DNA of 64,000 nucleotides from Leptasterias polaris (lineage: Eukaryota; Echinodermata; Asteroidea; Forcipulatida; Asteriidae). A program made the translations under genes and the position numbers. Each line of letters opens with the position of its first letter. Position 1 is the stretch's first letter. A model generated the notes under the pieces. It was not told the origin of the DNA, searched no databases, and saw nothing but the letters and a program-made list of their open reading frames with translations. The DNA lies in the NCBI GenBank assembly GCA_037783415.1, contig JAZGTN010000029.1:3677501-3741500 (forward strand), in the 5' to 3' direction. Positions 44,186-57,489 of this stretch are shown here, in pieces.

Positions 44186-44865
44186 GGGGGGGGGGGGGGG
44201 GGGGGGGGGCACCATTAGTTTCGTCCGCTTGCCACCATTGCGCCTGCAACTGATAATATCCCGTGTGGAGATTGTTGCAGTACACAGATACAGATACAGA
44301 TACAGGTTCACCTTGATCTGACTGACGGAACAAAATGTCTGCACCGATCTTCGAGTACAAAGATGAGATCACGCCTTTCGAATGTTGATCACTCTTCAAA
44401 AGGTGTTTTTTTTAATGAACAAATAAATTAATAACTTCCCCGCACTGTCGGAAATCCAATAAATTGACGTAAGGTTTATGTGGACGGTTCCAGGCAGCAC
44501 CAACAGTTCTGCGCCTGAATGCCTGATGACTCAATCGGCCTGCGCAGTTCCGTATAAGGTAAAAATAAAATACCGTTCAATGTCAAGTTCCATTTCTTGA
44601 AGTAGGGAACACTCGCCCGATTTAGAGGATCGATAACCTAAAAAATAACAGATTGTCGAAAGTGAGACTCTATTTGTGTATTGTACTATATCTTGTGGGT
44701 AGGACGGTGTCATGCTGTACGACTTTCACAGCTCAGTTTGGTGTCTGATTCACTTTTGGAGCTTTCAGGATTGTTGTGGTTTAAAGACAAAGTTCATAAT
44801 TTCTAAAATAAAATTAATATTGAGAAAATAAAATTGCTGTTGCAAACTGCTTACCAACCAAAACC

Positions 44866-44913
44866 TTTGAGAAAGACTCTGCTAGGGTCGAAACGTCAGG
44901 CCTTTAGCTATTT
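44866..44913 (+). repeat. Penelope-like element terminal fragment
   Basis: TTTGAGAAAGACTCTGCTAG and GGTCGAAACGTCAGGC are the reverse complement of the terminal sequence at 40470. Confidence 0.55.
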
Positions 44914-45129
44914 GTTTGCAACATTTATAATGATAACGATAAAAACAAATCTTTCAGAAGGTTTTAATCTGAATCATTGATGGTGTAGTTTATACCATTA
45001 GTCCTTCAGAAAAACATTTCCGTCTAAAAACAATCCAAGTCGTGAAAGTAGCATTTGCAGACCCCACACATCACTGTTGCTTATTTTGATTACCACAATA
45101 GAATTATACCCAATCGGAACGTGCATATA

Positions 45130-45512
45130 TCCCTATTGAGGGTGTGTTCGTTTGGTAATCGAATTAAAATTAATGGCAATAAAAACGTATTAGTTAAAAG
45201 TTTACATCAGCCCTCGACAGTATAAAGCATTTTTTGAAACATTTCACTACGAAGAAATGTGGTTTATGTAAAAATATATAAGTTTTTATACACCAAAATT
45301 TGAATCTGAGAAACGTTTCTGTCAGAAACGTTTCTCAGATTGTGTACTCCTTGTGGATTATTCTTCCTGCTTGGACATATTCGCTCCGGATTTTCGGCGA
45401 TATCTCAAAAACATGACCACCTTTTGAAATGAAATGTTCACACTTTTTAATTTTATTGTTTACATCTACATTAAGTTAGGATTAAAACAATCGAACGGTA
45501 TACTTTGCCTTC
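45130..45512 (+). repeat. Palindromic MITE family B, copy 3
   Basis: The uninterrupted copy used to reconstruct the split one at 5.9/9.3 kb. The central palindrome is at 45303-45341 (half-site AATCTGAGAAACGTTTCTG). Confidence 0.75.
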
Positions 45513-46247
45513 AAAACAGCAACTAGTTTCCATAAGGACAAGTTCGTACAAGGAGCATTTTAAAAAAATCATTTAGCTGCCGATGTTAGGTGGTACTCGT
45601 CGTGCTCTTAAACACGTGTTGGGTACCGGGCCTTTAGTCGACGAATGTTTTGTGTGTGAACTTGGCCATTGTTTGCACTGAAGGGGCTGTGTCGTCATGA
45701 TCAAAGCAGACCTGCACATTGATGAACTCCCTCTCAGCTACTTGCACAAGGGCGCCCTCTCTCCGTATCAAATTTGGGATTGCGCTTCATGGGTTGGTGA
45801 TGTATTTATTCAAAACTAGAGACTAATTATAAGATAGTTATAATCTCCCCAAAAAGCAACGGTGGTCTTTCCTGTTTGGTCTGACAAAACTTGTATGAAC
45901 TTTCGATTCAGTTGGTGAAACGTTGATTAAAAATTCATTCCAATTGGTACACGTGTTTCGGTCAGTTTGGCTTTACAGTGTAACACAAACTGACGCTCAA
46001 GTGAATGATTCATGCAGTTCTTATGACGAAATGCATCAATCACTCCGGAAAATTTGAAACTGTTAAGTCTGGAAAACCACATTACACAGTGATGTAAGTG
46101 TGTACTACTCACTGTCGTTAACTCCCCGGGGAGCATTTATTATTTTTGTTTGTATCTTTATTGTTATAACAATTGTTTTATATTCAAGGAAACATCAAAA
46201 GTGCCGAGGACTCTAACCCGTTGGTCTAATACCTGTGATGAGTTGAT

Positions 46248-46385
46248 AATGAAGAACTCTCAGTTGTACGTGGGGGGAAAAACCCCAACTGGGAAAAATC
46301 CGTCTTGCAATAAGTACTGAAAAGCCAATCTACATGCAAGACTCTGCTCCGAAACGGGAATCGAACCGGTTTCACATTAGGTGAA
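46248..46385. repeat. Dispersed repeat with tRNA-like B-box complement
   Basis: GGAAAAACCCCAACTGGGAA ... GGGAATCGAACCGGTT resembles 59815-60020. The GAATCGAACC element is the complement of a tRNA T-arm, suggesting a minus-strand SINE. Confidence 0.5.
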
Positions 46386-46389
46386 AATT

Positions 46390-49300
46390 AGTTATGACGA
46401 CTTGAATGATTGAACTGAAACGAAGATCAAATTATGGAAGGTCAGAATGCCCCCTACAGCTACCAGAGACATATGGTGCGTATCAAAATGTGTGTGGGCG
46501 CGTGGAAGGATCGTTAAGCTGAGGGGTTGAAATTGCACTGGGTTTCATAAGTGAACCTAATTTCCCAGAGTTGTGCGGGGGGGGGGGGGTGATAATTGTT
46601 TTCCCCATGGAAAGCAAGTTCAAGAAAATATCCATGAAGATTTTTGAGTATGCATGGGTGATATGTTGACTCTTTGGGCCCAGGTTAAGGATCCAGCCCG
46701 GGACCAGACGCCTCACATAGGGTGTGGCGTTTCACTCTCTACCTGTTGGCTAGACTTGAAATGTCTGTCGCGGTGATAGCGAAACGGCTCTCTCGCAATA
46801 TCCCGCGAGAGGGCTGCTCTGCGCAAGACTACTGCTCTCACGACTAGTCACTAAATAGTCGGCAGCCAGCAACTTCGCGCGAGAGTAGTGATCTCGCGAG
46901 AGCAGTCTTTATTACGATGCCACCACGCGACTCGACAATTACCTCGTCGACAAACATGAATGACTTGTTCACAAGTCTACCTGTAGGCCTACGTGGTTTT
47001 TCTCCCATAAATAGATAAGCATTTCTACATCCTTTGCTCTTCCTACATGAATCTAAGTTCACAGATTTTGTTTCCGTTACTGTAACTTTGCTTTAACGAT
47101 GGTATCCTGTACATTTGCACTTAAAGCTATACAAGTCTGTGTATCAGTTGTAAAATGAAATAAAATGGCGCCGTGTGTATCTTGGTTATCTTGAGTAGGA
47201 GGCGAGCCTTCTGCAGTTGAAACGGAAATACACTGCCCACAAGTTTTTAAACTACTGTACCGTCTTTTTCTTACTTCTCACAGATTGTGCATAATTCACG
47301 ATTAAAAGCTTCAACTGTTTCCGATGATAGTAGCACCGTACACCCTTTTCCCGTTTATGGTTGGCCTTAACTTAATACAAAGCGCCCTCAGTGGCCAAAA
47401 GGTCTTCACTCAAACGTTTGATGACTATTAATTGATGATTGTACAAAATTTCATAACATGTCCTTCAACAGAGCCACAAGAAACCGTACTCGCGCCCTCT
47501 GTTGTCATTGAGTCAAACCTCAGCGTTGCTGTGCGGTAAACAAAATTGAAAGTAAACACTTTCCAAACCTCCTCCGTGTGCAGAATATTGGAAAACATAT
47601 CCGGCGCCGGCGATTGTTGCTTCTCTAACAATTCGGGACTGGATTCAATAATTTAGTTATTTCAAAAAGACACATTGCGAGTTGCATTTCGGAAATTCGG
47701 ACACGGTCCTAGTTTGGAAAGGGATCCGCACGGTAGACCTTTTGTCTATGGTGTTGCAACCAGTGCACATGCTCACTAACATATTTAGTGACTGGACGTC
47801 TGCTGGCTGATTTACAGTAGTGCAAAGGCAGCTGCGGGGGTTAATATTTTTGACGGAAAAGACCATGTCCGAAACTCTCTAAATTCGCAAAAGGTACATG
47901 TGCTTTTTGTCTTAGTTCAGCAGGAAAAGAAGAATCTTATAATAGTTGGCATGGATTCCGTTTCGACGACGAGTCTTGATAAACCGTCGCCTGACAACCA
48001 AACGGTATTCTGACGAGTATGTCATTTGATGACTGTCTTCGTTCAAATCTGCTCGTATATAACAGATGACGTCACTTTCAGCGGTAAATTGTAAGCGCCC
48101 ACGATCTTTACTGGTATATGTCGATTTTCTTGCATGCGAACGATGATAGACCAATAATGATAACATGATACCCACTTTAACGCCACCCATGGGATTCGGG
48201 ATGTTCGTCATCACTTTATGTTGCAATCTGAAAGGTTACCTCACTTAGGCGCCTACACGAAGATTAGATTCCAGACTAAAGCTGCGAATACAACATCATA
48301 GAACTTTGCATTTCGCACTGTACCAAGTACAGACGCAAGGGTGAGTGTGGCTCTGGATGTGTGGCAACATGGCAGTGGTGTGTAAAGGGCGCCACCTTTT
48401 GGATCCGTAAATTTGCGAGTCTGGACTCTTGTGTTGTGCAAAACTGTGGGCCTAGAAGGGGCGTGTCCCACTGTTGCCCCTCGTTAACAATTCCATGAAA
48501 ACATACAGCAGTAGCTTCTGTTCGTAAGGTGTTTTTTCTCATTATGAAAGCTGTTCCAGATTGTATAAGAATGCATTCATCCACATTCGCCTCAAACTAC
48601 AACCATATCTGCATTTTCCCCAGTCTGTTATTCACAATAATTATACAGCCACACCATAGATACAAACATTTGGTGTCTGGACGCCCTTCTTCAGACAGAT
48701 TGATTGACTAGAACCAGTTTTAAGAAAAAGGGATTAATGTCAGTTCTGTTGAGTACAAAAATGTCTTATTTTTAGTTGTCTGTATTTTCTTCCTAGAATC
48801 TCACAAGCTTTAAAATACATTCATCCCCGGGGAATACAATGAACGCCGAGGGTTCGGAAATTGATATCAACAAGTTAACAGGGACACATCTGTAAACGTC
48901 AAACGAAAGTAATTTAATGTAGTGGAGAGGATGGCTGTACGCCCACCTTTGGTAACCAGGCATCATGTATAGAACTCAGACTTTCTGTCGGATAAAGTCC
49001 ATCCTAACTCAAAATAGCGCCCAGGAACCATATAACTATCCAAAATGCATTATGTGCAGTCATGGCCCCATTTTGCTAAACATGGCTTGATAGAGGGCGC
49101 TTTAGAATGTCTGAGCAGTTGTTGATAAACAAAGTGCGCCGGTTGGCATGGACGGCCGAATGTTAGCAAAACATTCAATCGTGTTAAAAAATGTTGTGAC
49201 CAAATTCAACATTTTCTGTAAAGATTCATAAACGGAAATATCTTCCATGATTGGTTGATTTGTTTCCAACAAATTCAACCCTATTTTTGAATATTTGTGT

Positions 49301-49641
49301 AACACTGCTACAAACTGTGGCAATCTGTTTTTGATTTGCAGTTATGGCTTTCCATACTTTTCCAACCTGGGTTGGAAAAAACTCGGGCTGTGACGTTGCA
49401 AAAGAAAGGTCTATAGTGAGAGAGTTGCGATAACTTGCGATTGCTAAGCCATTTTGTGTCAAAAACGCATTGGCGAATACAGGGTGCCAAACTAGACTGC
49501 CCATTGGGTTGTGCTGCATTTGGACCGCAAAACGGTGACCGCAACCACGTGACCAAAGAAAACTGGTTCCTCTATGTCTCACGTCTCATGAGGTCAAGTC
49601 TGAAACAGAGGATGGTCGACAGCTGTACCTAATTATTTTAA
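46390..49641. other. No gene recognised; CGCG-rich palindromic patch
   Basis: At 46784-46925 there are several CTCGCGAGAG-type palindromes, including TCTCGCGAGA near 46890. Otherwise there are only short open frames without a recognisable domain. A G13 run is at 46577-46589. Confidence 0.5.
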
Positions 49642-49858
49642 CCCTGGCCATGAAATAATGCTAAGTAGGCTAAAATCACGCATGCGTAGAGACACTAATG
49701 GTTGGCAAACAAACTCTTGGCAGACGCACAAACGCATGTGCGTCACGTCACCATCAACCCCATACAAAAAGGCACAACGTTCCCTCATTTTTGTGGTGCT
49801 AATCAGTAGTTTTATTGCGCACGCGCACTGTAAAATTTACTTATTTCACGGGAAAGGG
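49642..49858. repeat. MITE family C, copy 2
   Basis: The reverse complement aligns with 10611-10826 along its length (ends CCCTTTCCCGTGAAATAAG and TTATTTCATGGCCAGGG). It also carries CACGCATGCGTAGAG and GCGCACGCGC, NRF-1-like motifs. Confidence 0.8.
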
Positions 49859-50838
49859 CCATGAGCCATTTTATGATATGGCGGACACATTGCCATGACA
49901 CTGTTAGGTTTGGTTAAAGTTGTTTGTGCACATCCAAACCAAACAGGGCACTTCTATGGTGTCTACCAACTCTCAACAAGGCTAATTTCATGTGCATTTC
50001 GAGTGGAAACCAGCGATGGCAGTAATACAAATAATTATGCGCACTCAAAATACGGAAACGGTTTCCAAAACCATGGCAGGAATAAACCTATAGAACAAAT
50101 TGATGCATTTGGAACTTTTGTTTTTGTTATTATTGGTTTGTGAACTTTACATGGGGAAATGTTAACGGAAGGAAGTTTGTTGTAGCACAAGAGAAATATT
50201 ATTGCAAAATGATTACATTTTGTAAGTCCTTTTCAGAATCGACGCAGGTTGGGTGTTTCCACTTTACTATCACTTCCCTTTTCTTGTCCTTTATACAGTT
50301 TGACTTTGACTTGGCAGGTAATACGTAAGACAAATGTTAAGGTTCTAAAACTAGTTAAACAAAATAATAATAGTAAATAAAAATCCACTGGTGTGTAAAC
50401 GTTCCTTTTTACATTCCAGTGATTTCTATAGAAAGTAAAAAGGAAATTAAAATACAAGATAAAGTAGCCATATAAAGACATAATATTTTCTCCAATAAAA
50501 TATTTCATCTGGTTTTTATTAGCATTTTATTTGAACTATTATATTACAGATCTACACTTTATAAAATGAAAACTGTTTTAAGACAGAAGTGGCAAGACGT
50601 GTAAAGCGTATCTGGTGACAAAAGCTCGTGGTTAATGTTGAGGTCGAAGGTCAATGATCTCTCGGTATCTTTTGTTCGGAGGTCCCATTCACATGAAGAT
50701 GTGCATAGTTGAATGATATTACAAACGAGTTTCTAACCTCGTGACATGAATATTCATAATGTGCATAGTCTTGCAAAAACGGAAATAAATGTGGTCTATA
50801 CTTCTTGTGGGTACACCGTGCACTCAAAAATGCCCTTT

Positions 50839-51190
50839 GTCAGAGTTCATCCGGGAAAAGGGTCACAGGGGGCAGACACCATTTACCGGGTCAGCGTGGC
50901 CCGTTACAGCTTGACTCGGAAACTGAGAAAAAACCACACCACTGATCCGGATTCCTGGGGCCTTTTCCAGACCTCGGCTTGGGATTTTGCTCCGGCTCCG
51001 GGGTTCGTTTGATGTTGGAAACACCGTGCAAAATGTACACTGCTCCAAAATAAATGACGGGAGCCGGAGCCGGAGCCCAAAGCCGAGGTTTGTAAAAGGT
51101 CCCTGGTCACCGAGACGCGGAAAACGAGTAATGCTGACCACGACATGATTTCCCTGGCCCCCTGTGATTCTTTTACGGATCAGTTCTGAC
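50839..51190. repeat. Inverted-repeat MITE, about 350 bp, with GGAGCC hexamers
   Basis: The ends are GTCAGAGTTCATCCGGGAAA and (inverted) GTCAGAACTGATCCGTAAAA. TCACAGGGGGC lies inside both. The inner parts are GCTCCGGCTCCGG and CCGGAGCCGGAGCC. Confidence 0.8.
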
Positions 51191-51850
51191 CAAGAATTAA
51201 GTTGTGGATTGAAAAATAATCTCCGTTGGAGGACACGGTGGTTGTAATTTGAGTCACTGGTTCCAGACCCAACACAACTACCAAGAGATTATGGTGTACC
51301 CACATTGCAGAAACCTCACATCTAAGAATAATTCAATTTGTACTCTTAAGTAGGTTTCTATATATGAGAAACAACGTATACTATTATAGCTTTAAGTGCA
51401 AATTGAAGTAAAGTTTTTGGTTATCATCTACACGAAATACCTATTCCTACTGACTGAATTATGTACAATCGAAAAGTCGTGGCCTGCAGACTTAAAACTA
51501 TATTTGTATTTTTGTTTGTTAATATTGTGCTGAGTTTTTAAGGTAAGGATTTGTTTCGTTGGCTATGAGTGCTGATTCATAATTTCAAATACTTTTGAAA
51601 AACGTATCCAGAAAGAAAGGAAATTCAACACTTTTAATAGTTATTTTTTGAATTGACAAACAAGTTAAAAAGACAAACAATTGGACCATATAGCTTAACT
51701 TCAGTGAAAGTTTAAATGCTTTACTAATATAAAAAGGTGTAACGAAATATGTCTTGCTGCTCCGACTTGTAAGACATGAAAATTTTTTGGATTAAAATCT
51801 TAGATGAAAAAATAAGTAAATAAAAGGCAAAGCATATTATAACTTGCAAT
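51191..51850. other. No gene recognised
   Basis: AT-rich sequence without convincing exons or elements. Confidence 0.5.
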
Positions 51851-51853
51851 ACA

Positions 51854-51859
51854 TTTATT
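51854..51859 (-). terminator. Polyadenylation signal of small membrane protein gene 2
   Basis: AATAAA on the minus strand, about 150 nt past the stop codon at 52005. Confidence 0.6.
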
Positions 51860-52004
51860 TAAATCTGTGAATGTTAATTTACAAAAATACTGATTACAAT
51901 AGAATTGGTTTCCATTCAGTTATTTGAGGAAAGAACATGGCTCTTTTACCACTATTCTCCCTTGAGCGTCTGAATCTTCTTGATGCTCCCAAACCATCCA
52001 TCAT

Positions 52005-52534
52005 TCAATTCCTCTTCTTGATGACGTAGATCGCTACACCAGCAGCGACACCTACGAGGGCTACGACACCAATCACGATACCGACCGTTGCGCCTGTGGA
52101 GCCCGCACTGCCGACGATCTGACCGGGGTCTGCTGCCTCTGCCTTGTCGTCGATGACTCGCTGGTCGGGGTTATTGACCGCGGGGTTCCCTTGGCCTTCA
52201 GAGATTGGTCTGACTGGATAGTTGGCATAGGGGGTGTCACGGCCACCGTTGTTGTTGTTGAAGCGACCACGATAACCACCACCAGCAACAGTGTCGCCCC
52301 TAAAGCCACCGTCGTCAGCATTGCCGCCGCCGTCGTCAGCAATGCCGCCGCCGTCGTCAGCATTGCCGCCGCCGCCGGCAGCAGCTACACCGCCGCCGCC
52401 CGGACCGACAACTGGACTTCCACCGAGGCCGTCTCCGTTATTGGAGGAGCCGCCTGCGAAAAACGGGTTTCCCAATCCGGTTCCTTGTTCAGCGGAGTCT
52501 TTCAAAACTCGAGCCTCCAGGAATGCCATGCAAC
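52005..52534 (-). CDS. Small type-I membrane protein 2, exon 2 (Gly-rich ectodomain, TM helix)
   Basis: I do not recognise the gene. With exon 1 (54276-54309) it encodes 187 aa. The signal peptide is 1-19 (MKSFLAIAVILGCMAFLEA, then RVLKDS). A Gly/Asn/Asp-rich ectodomain includes three 7-residue repeats (GGGNADD, GGGIADD, GGGNADD; 21-bp DNA repeats at 52311-52373). A segment with YANYPVRPISEG and NPDQRVIDD follows. One transmembrane helix spans about 160-183 (VGIVIGVVALVGVAAGVAIYV), with a KKRN tail. The acceptor TGTTGCAG is at 52535 and above. The frame from ATG MAFLEARV alone would lack half the signal peptide. Length, exon phase, strand and helix sequence match the gene at 12.4 kb. Both have a low-complexity, Cys-free ectodomain. 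Function unknown. Confidence 0.82.
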
Positions 52535-53654
52535 CTGCAACATTTCAAAAATACTTTTTAATAGAAGAATAAGAATACGATATGCAGTATGTTATTCCAT
52601 GAAAATTGAACATGTCCTCACTTTACTGCGTCGTTATCAGTTAAGATTTTAATCTTAGTGTTTAATTTAATTTTTTTATTTTTTATTTTTTACTTATGAC
52701 CAAATGTTAAAATTATATCAATAATTGTTTTCTTTCGAAACGGTTTTTTGTTTTAGTTAACCAAGTGGCAAAACTGCGGAGTAACTTGACATTTTCAATT
52801 ACAATACTAGATGACGGTATGAGTTTGGTCTGGTTGTATGAGCATGCGCAGATCTACCACAGCGCTGAAATGCTGACACATTCTGATTTGGCGCATTTCT
52901 TTCTGTTTGCTATTAAAGGTCGGGTTTCACAGACTGATTTTAATAAATGTATTGTTGTTGCTATACGATTTTATATAGTATTAATTGAAATACATAGTTT
53001 TGTTTCCCTTTGGTTTTATTGTGGGCGGGGCTGATGGGATAATGGTTGTGAGGTGAGCAGGGGGGGAGTACCCCCTGCCCTTTATGTTTCGGCAAGTCCA
53101 TCGAGTGAGATGAAAGATAAGAACATTTAATTCAGAAGCCGTTTATGACTCATAAGTGACCCTAGATATCCACAGAGGATCTACACTTGAAGAACAAATA
53201 AGATGAAAATAACCCTCTTTGGCTGAAAAGGGGGGACTTATTTGACAGATAGGCAGGCCCCACGTGGCCGCTCTCGGGCAGACGGCGGATGTAAGTTCTT
53301 AGCCCGGCTTTGTGAGTCAACCAAAATCATGCATGGATCAGGGCAAAAAGTAGCTGTCAGAAAAATATCTGAATTTGGTTTATTGACGATGTTTCTTTCA
53401 GAAAATTGCTTGAAGATGAACTAAATGGAGCAACCGTCGCCAAAGTTTCAATCTAATTGGGTTCATAAGCAATAATCTGTGTTAGTTCAATTATTAAAAA
53501 GCTCGCTTGATTACATCAGTACGAATATGTTTGAGGATCCGTTTCCTTCAGCTACCTCACCCCTCCTTTCAAATCTCTTGACTGCCAGACCCTCTTTATT
53601 TACTAATAAGTTTTAATTTTGGTCTAGACACTGCCTAGTAACATTGAATGTTAT

Positions 53655-53950
53655 TGTTGTTGTTGTTGTTGTTGAAATGACACAGTGTTTAGTCCAGAGG
53701 AGCCCATTGATTTATTTACAGCCAAAAGACATAAAGAGCAAAATGAGATATCTGAACAAAACCTTCCGACTTGAAGTGAGGTATATCTCAAACTTAAGTT
53801 CAGAATAATTTTTTTTTGTCGTTGAAATAACACAGTGGTCAGTCCAGAAGAGCCCATTAATTGATTATAGCTTAAAGCCTCAAAAAGCAAAATGAGGTAC
53901 CTAAACAAAACCTCCCTTTTAGTGAGGTATATCTCAGACTTAAACCTCAT
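53655..53950. repeat. Tandem duplication of about 145 bp in the intron of gene 2
   Basis: ACACAGTG(T/G)T(T/C)AGTCCAGA and the following AGCCCATT ... GAGGTATATCTCA occur twice, about 145 bp apart, after a (GTT)6 run. The intron is 52535-54275. Confidence 0.85.
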
Positions 53951-54275
53951 TCATAGCGAAGAGGGACACTTGTCGTGTTCAGTCAAGTTGGAAGACAAAA
54001 TACCCCGAAGTTATTTGTATATTAACGCAAACTCAAACTAAACAGTGAAGTTCTTTCTATAAGTCTTTTTCGAAATGAAGACCATCTCATAACAAGATAA
54101 CAGTAAACGTATGTGTCACAAGCCAAGACTTTGCTGCGCAATTTTTCTTAAAGTGTACACTTATTCCGGCATAAATGTTTACTCTAGCAAATTCTACTCT
54201 CAGAAGTAATCAGAAGACATAACGCGAAAACTCATAAAGAATCTTTACAGATACAATGATATCACTGAAACTCAC

Positions 54276-54309
54276 CAAGAATAACGGCAATTGCTAGAAA
54301 AGACTTCAT
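54276..54309 (-). CDS. Small type-I membrane protein 2, exon 1 (signal peptide)
   Basis: A 34-nt coding exon, MKSFLAIAVIL plus one base, ends at ATTCTTG|GTGAGT. It joins exon 2 in phase 1 to give the Gly-Cys continuation of the signal peptide. The ATG context is CAAGATGA. Two CCAAT boxes on the minus strand lie 140-170 bp upstream. Confidence 0.82.
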
Positions 54310-54434
54310 CTTGCTGTTCTCTGCTGCTACAAGATAGGGATAAGTTTAACAACAGACTGACGGCAGGAGGCAAGTGTGAAACTGTTCGGCAGAGATTCAA
54401 AAATGATGACTGCTGCACTCACTGATATCGTCAA

Positions 54435-54478
54435 CTATAAACAGAACCCATTGGTGAACGGAGGTCGATTCTCATTGG
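54435..54478 (-). promoter_or_regulatory. Candidate promoter of gene 2: two CCAAT boxes and a TATA-like element
   Basis: On the minus strand AGCCAATGAG (54474-54478 core) and ACCAATGGG (54450-54454 core) precede GTTTATAG (54442-54435). TCAGTGAG near 54424 could be the initiator. The TATA match is weak. Confidence 0.45.
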
Positions 54479-54479
54479 C

Positions 54480-57400
54480 TGTAAGTCCCTCGTCTTCCCA
54501 GGGATGTCGAAAACTACTGGGTGCCTATTTTGGGGGTGGTGACTTGTGACGGAGCTTGGTTTTGTCACTTCGAGAATGCTTTCAACATCTAGGTAATGAT
54601 AAACTTTAATAGGGTAAATGTATTCGTTTTCAGAGACTTTGTAAAAGAATCGTGAGCAAGCAAGGTGTGTGTATTATGGTGATTGAGCCGGAAAGGAACT
54701 TGGATCAATAATTAAGAATATCCCGATCTGGAGGGGTTCGTTCAACGCCTGGTAATATTGACAAGAAATGATCATGATGTTTCACTTTAAACACTGTTTA
54801 TCTGTTTTATTAACACACCATCACAGGCCATGGTGACCTCAAGATTTAGCTTCAACGAAGAGCCGAAGGACCCATAAAGGAACGGAATTAAGAACGTTGG
54901 TTAAAATGGCACAATATCATAATAGTAGGTAATGCTGGTTACCCGATAAATAAAAAACGAAACCCCAAAACTATAGATATACTTGATTAAAAGTACTTTT
55001 GTTTGAATTTGTTGTTACATTTTGAAACGTTGCTACCTGGGTTAAACGTTTACAGTGTACGATAATGTAAACGTTATTTGCTTATCACTCGAAACTGCAT
55101 TCATAAGTTTAAACTATAACTGCAACTGAGCTTCCTACTTTTAATAAAATTTATATTTATTAGGCCTATTGTTTTTGTTTTGTTTAAACTGGAAAGTTTG
55201 AATGACTGTACTGTGAACTCAGATTGAGCTTAATCAACCAATCATCTAGTTTCTCTTACACGAAAGGTTTTCTTTCAGATAAGTTTGTATGTAGGCTATA
55301 AAACAAATCAAAAAACAATTTAGCTTCGGTCGTGGAGGGGGGTATAATGTCGCCTCCAGGATCATGTTGTTTCTGTTTGTAGGTGTCCCATCATTTTGCC
55401 CCACTCTAGCATTGGATTATTGTAAGTTTTCAATCATTGTGCTAAAATGTTATTATTGTTTGCTTGACAAATAATAATAAAGGAAACAGTTTATTTATTT
55501 ATTTGTTGTCAGTTCAGAGTGACGCTCGTCTATGATTTTCGTACGTAACTTGTCAGGGGGCGTGGCTCCAGTTAAGACTAGTGGAATATTCATGAGAGAC
55601 AGTGTCAAAATGCACAAATCGATGTTAATTTAGCCCGCGAGGTCACCTGCAAGCTCATGTAATAACGAAGTCGGAAGCTTTTCATTAAGCATATCGCAAG
55701 AACTGAACCAAATCTACGCCCTTGATGCTTCCTGTTAACAGCTTATCCGTACTGGAATCAATGTCATTTATAATCTAACATAGACAGCACTTGAAAACGG
55801 ACATGAGTTGGGGAATCTTTGGGCTCCCTCGAATGATCTGATTGAGGTAGCCTATGCCTTGCCTTGTGTTATCGCAGCATCAATTGGTGTTGATATTTCT
55901 TTGTAACTAAATCTACAATGTGCAAAGTTGATATAAAAAAAGAAGAAAGTCAAACATGCACGATCATCGTTTTACGTCTGTTTCGGAGTATTAAAATGTC
56001 TTTTATGGAGTTTATTTCTGTCAACAGAGGGCAGCAGTCGTATCCTTTGAGTGGCACAATGTGCATTATTTTTGAGGTATATAATACGTAGCTATTAATG
56101 TTCGAAAACACAAACGAACGACTGTAAATCGGAGAGCTTATTACATACATAGTTTTTGCCTCAACCAATCTTCGCTATACAAAAAATCGTCTGAAATACT
56201 GACGATGTTAGAGAACATTGTCTTTTATACAATTCTGTAATTTATTTTAAAATATGCCAAATCAAAACCTTGCTTATTTGATCTTTTCACGATTTGACTG
56301 TTTTAATTAATCTAGTCATAAATCATGTGCATGAAAATCTTTCTCTATGAGTTGTGGTGGTTCTGAAAAGAACCGTTGGCGTTGACACGGTGCGAGCGAT
56401 GTATCCCCACCATGCAGGCATTTCAAATCCTACTTGTAATAGTTTAGCTGTGTAATGTGTTGACTTATCAAATAACCAACGATCGGTGTATTTTGTAAAC
56501 TGATGAAGCATTTCTAGAAAATTACAGGTCAGAAGCATCTAATCTGATGGCGCTGTCCAATTCAGTGACACGTTTTGACTTGAAAACCAAAAGTTTGCAA
56601 AATAATTTTTACAGGTTTTATGCATGGGTGGGGTTCGTATCAGTTTATTATATCCGCTATGTTTGTCATTGTGACTGGGGAATGTGGTGGGCGAATATAT
56701 TGGGGGTGACCAAAGGAGCCATTTTGACGGTTGCGTCAATAGAGGTGTTGGAGGAGTGAGACCGCGAGGAATTTTTTTCAGATCCTCTAATTAGCAATGT
56801 TTTCATGCCTCAATTTCGGGCAATCTTCAGTTGCGGTGTGGGTGATTCTAAAAGAATCGGTAGGTCTTCTGTCTTGTGCAAGACATAAGTATTTGTCACG
56901 CTTGGTTCAATGTGGTTTATGATAAATCCAAATGCGGATGTTATTTTTGAGCGATCTTTTTTGTTAGAAGGTGACCGGTTTTGCAACTAACATACAAAGG
57001 AACTAGTTGTTATTATTCTTATAAGTAAATCATCGCATACAAATCCTTCACACATGTTTTGATGATTTTTATTTGGAGTCTTCTACCGTGTAAAGATGTC
57101 ACTTTACTCTGTCGATTGTAAACAAATATATGTGTGCATTTTTTCTCAAAAGGTTTGCTGTTTTTGCTTAATAAAAATAACAACCTGTTACCCACCTGCA
57201 GGCATGATGGAGATTTAAACTATTTCCACGAATCGTGTGCATCCGTGTCAAGACCCGACTAGCACCGACAACACATTGAGTAGATTTGCCGTTCAGTTTC
57301 TTAATGAATGAGATTTGCGTCGGACACATCCAAAATCTTTTTCTGTCCCGTTACTTCTTATCTATATAGGCTACATGCTGCTTAAAAATAACCGTATACA

Positions 57401-57480
57401 GAAATAGCCATGGTGGAAATTAAAACAAGCTTCAGCTGTCACATTTAGATTTCTTTATTTTAGTACAATAGTGAGAACGA
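54480..57480. other. No gene recognised
   Basis: Searched on the minus strand for a transmembrane exon to follow the signal-peptide exon at 57490. None stands out among open frames longer than about 60 codons. Confidence 0.45.
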
Positions 57481-57489
57481 AAAGCTTAC

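Noticed and set aside
52191..52652. Plus-strand frames of 153 and 93 residues opposite gene 2
   Set aside because: They are Ala/Pro-rich shadows of the Gly-codon repeats. Splice sites, signal peptide and poly(A) signal all support the minus strand.
53651..53950. 99-residue minus-strand frame ending in poly-Gln
   Set aside because: It is made by a 145-bp tandem duplication next to a GTT run inside the intron of gene 2.
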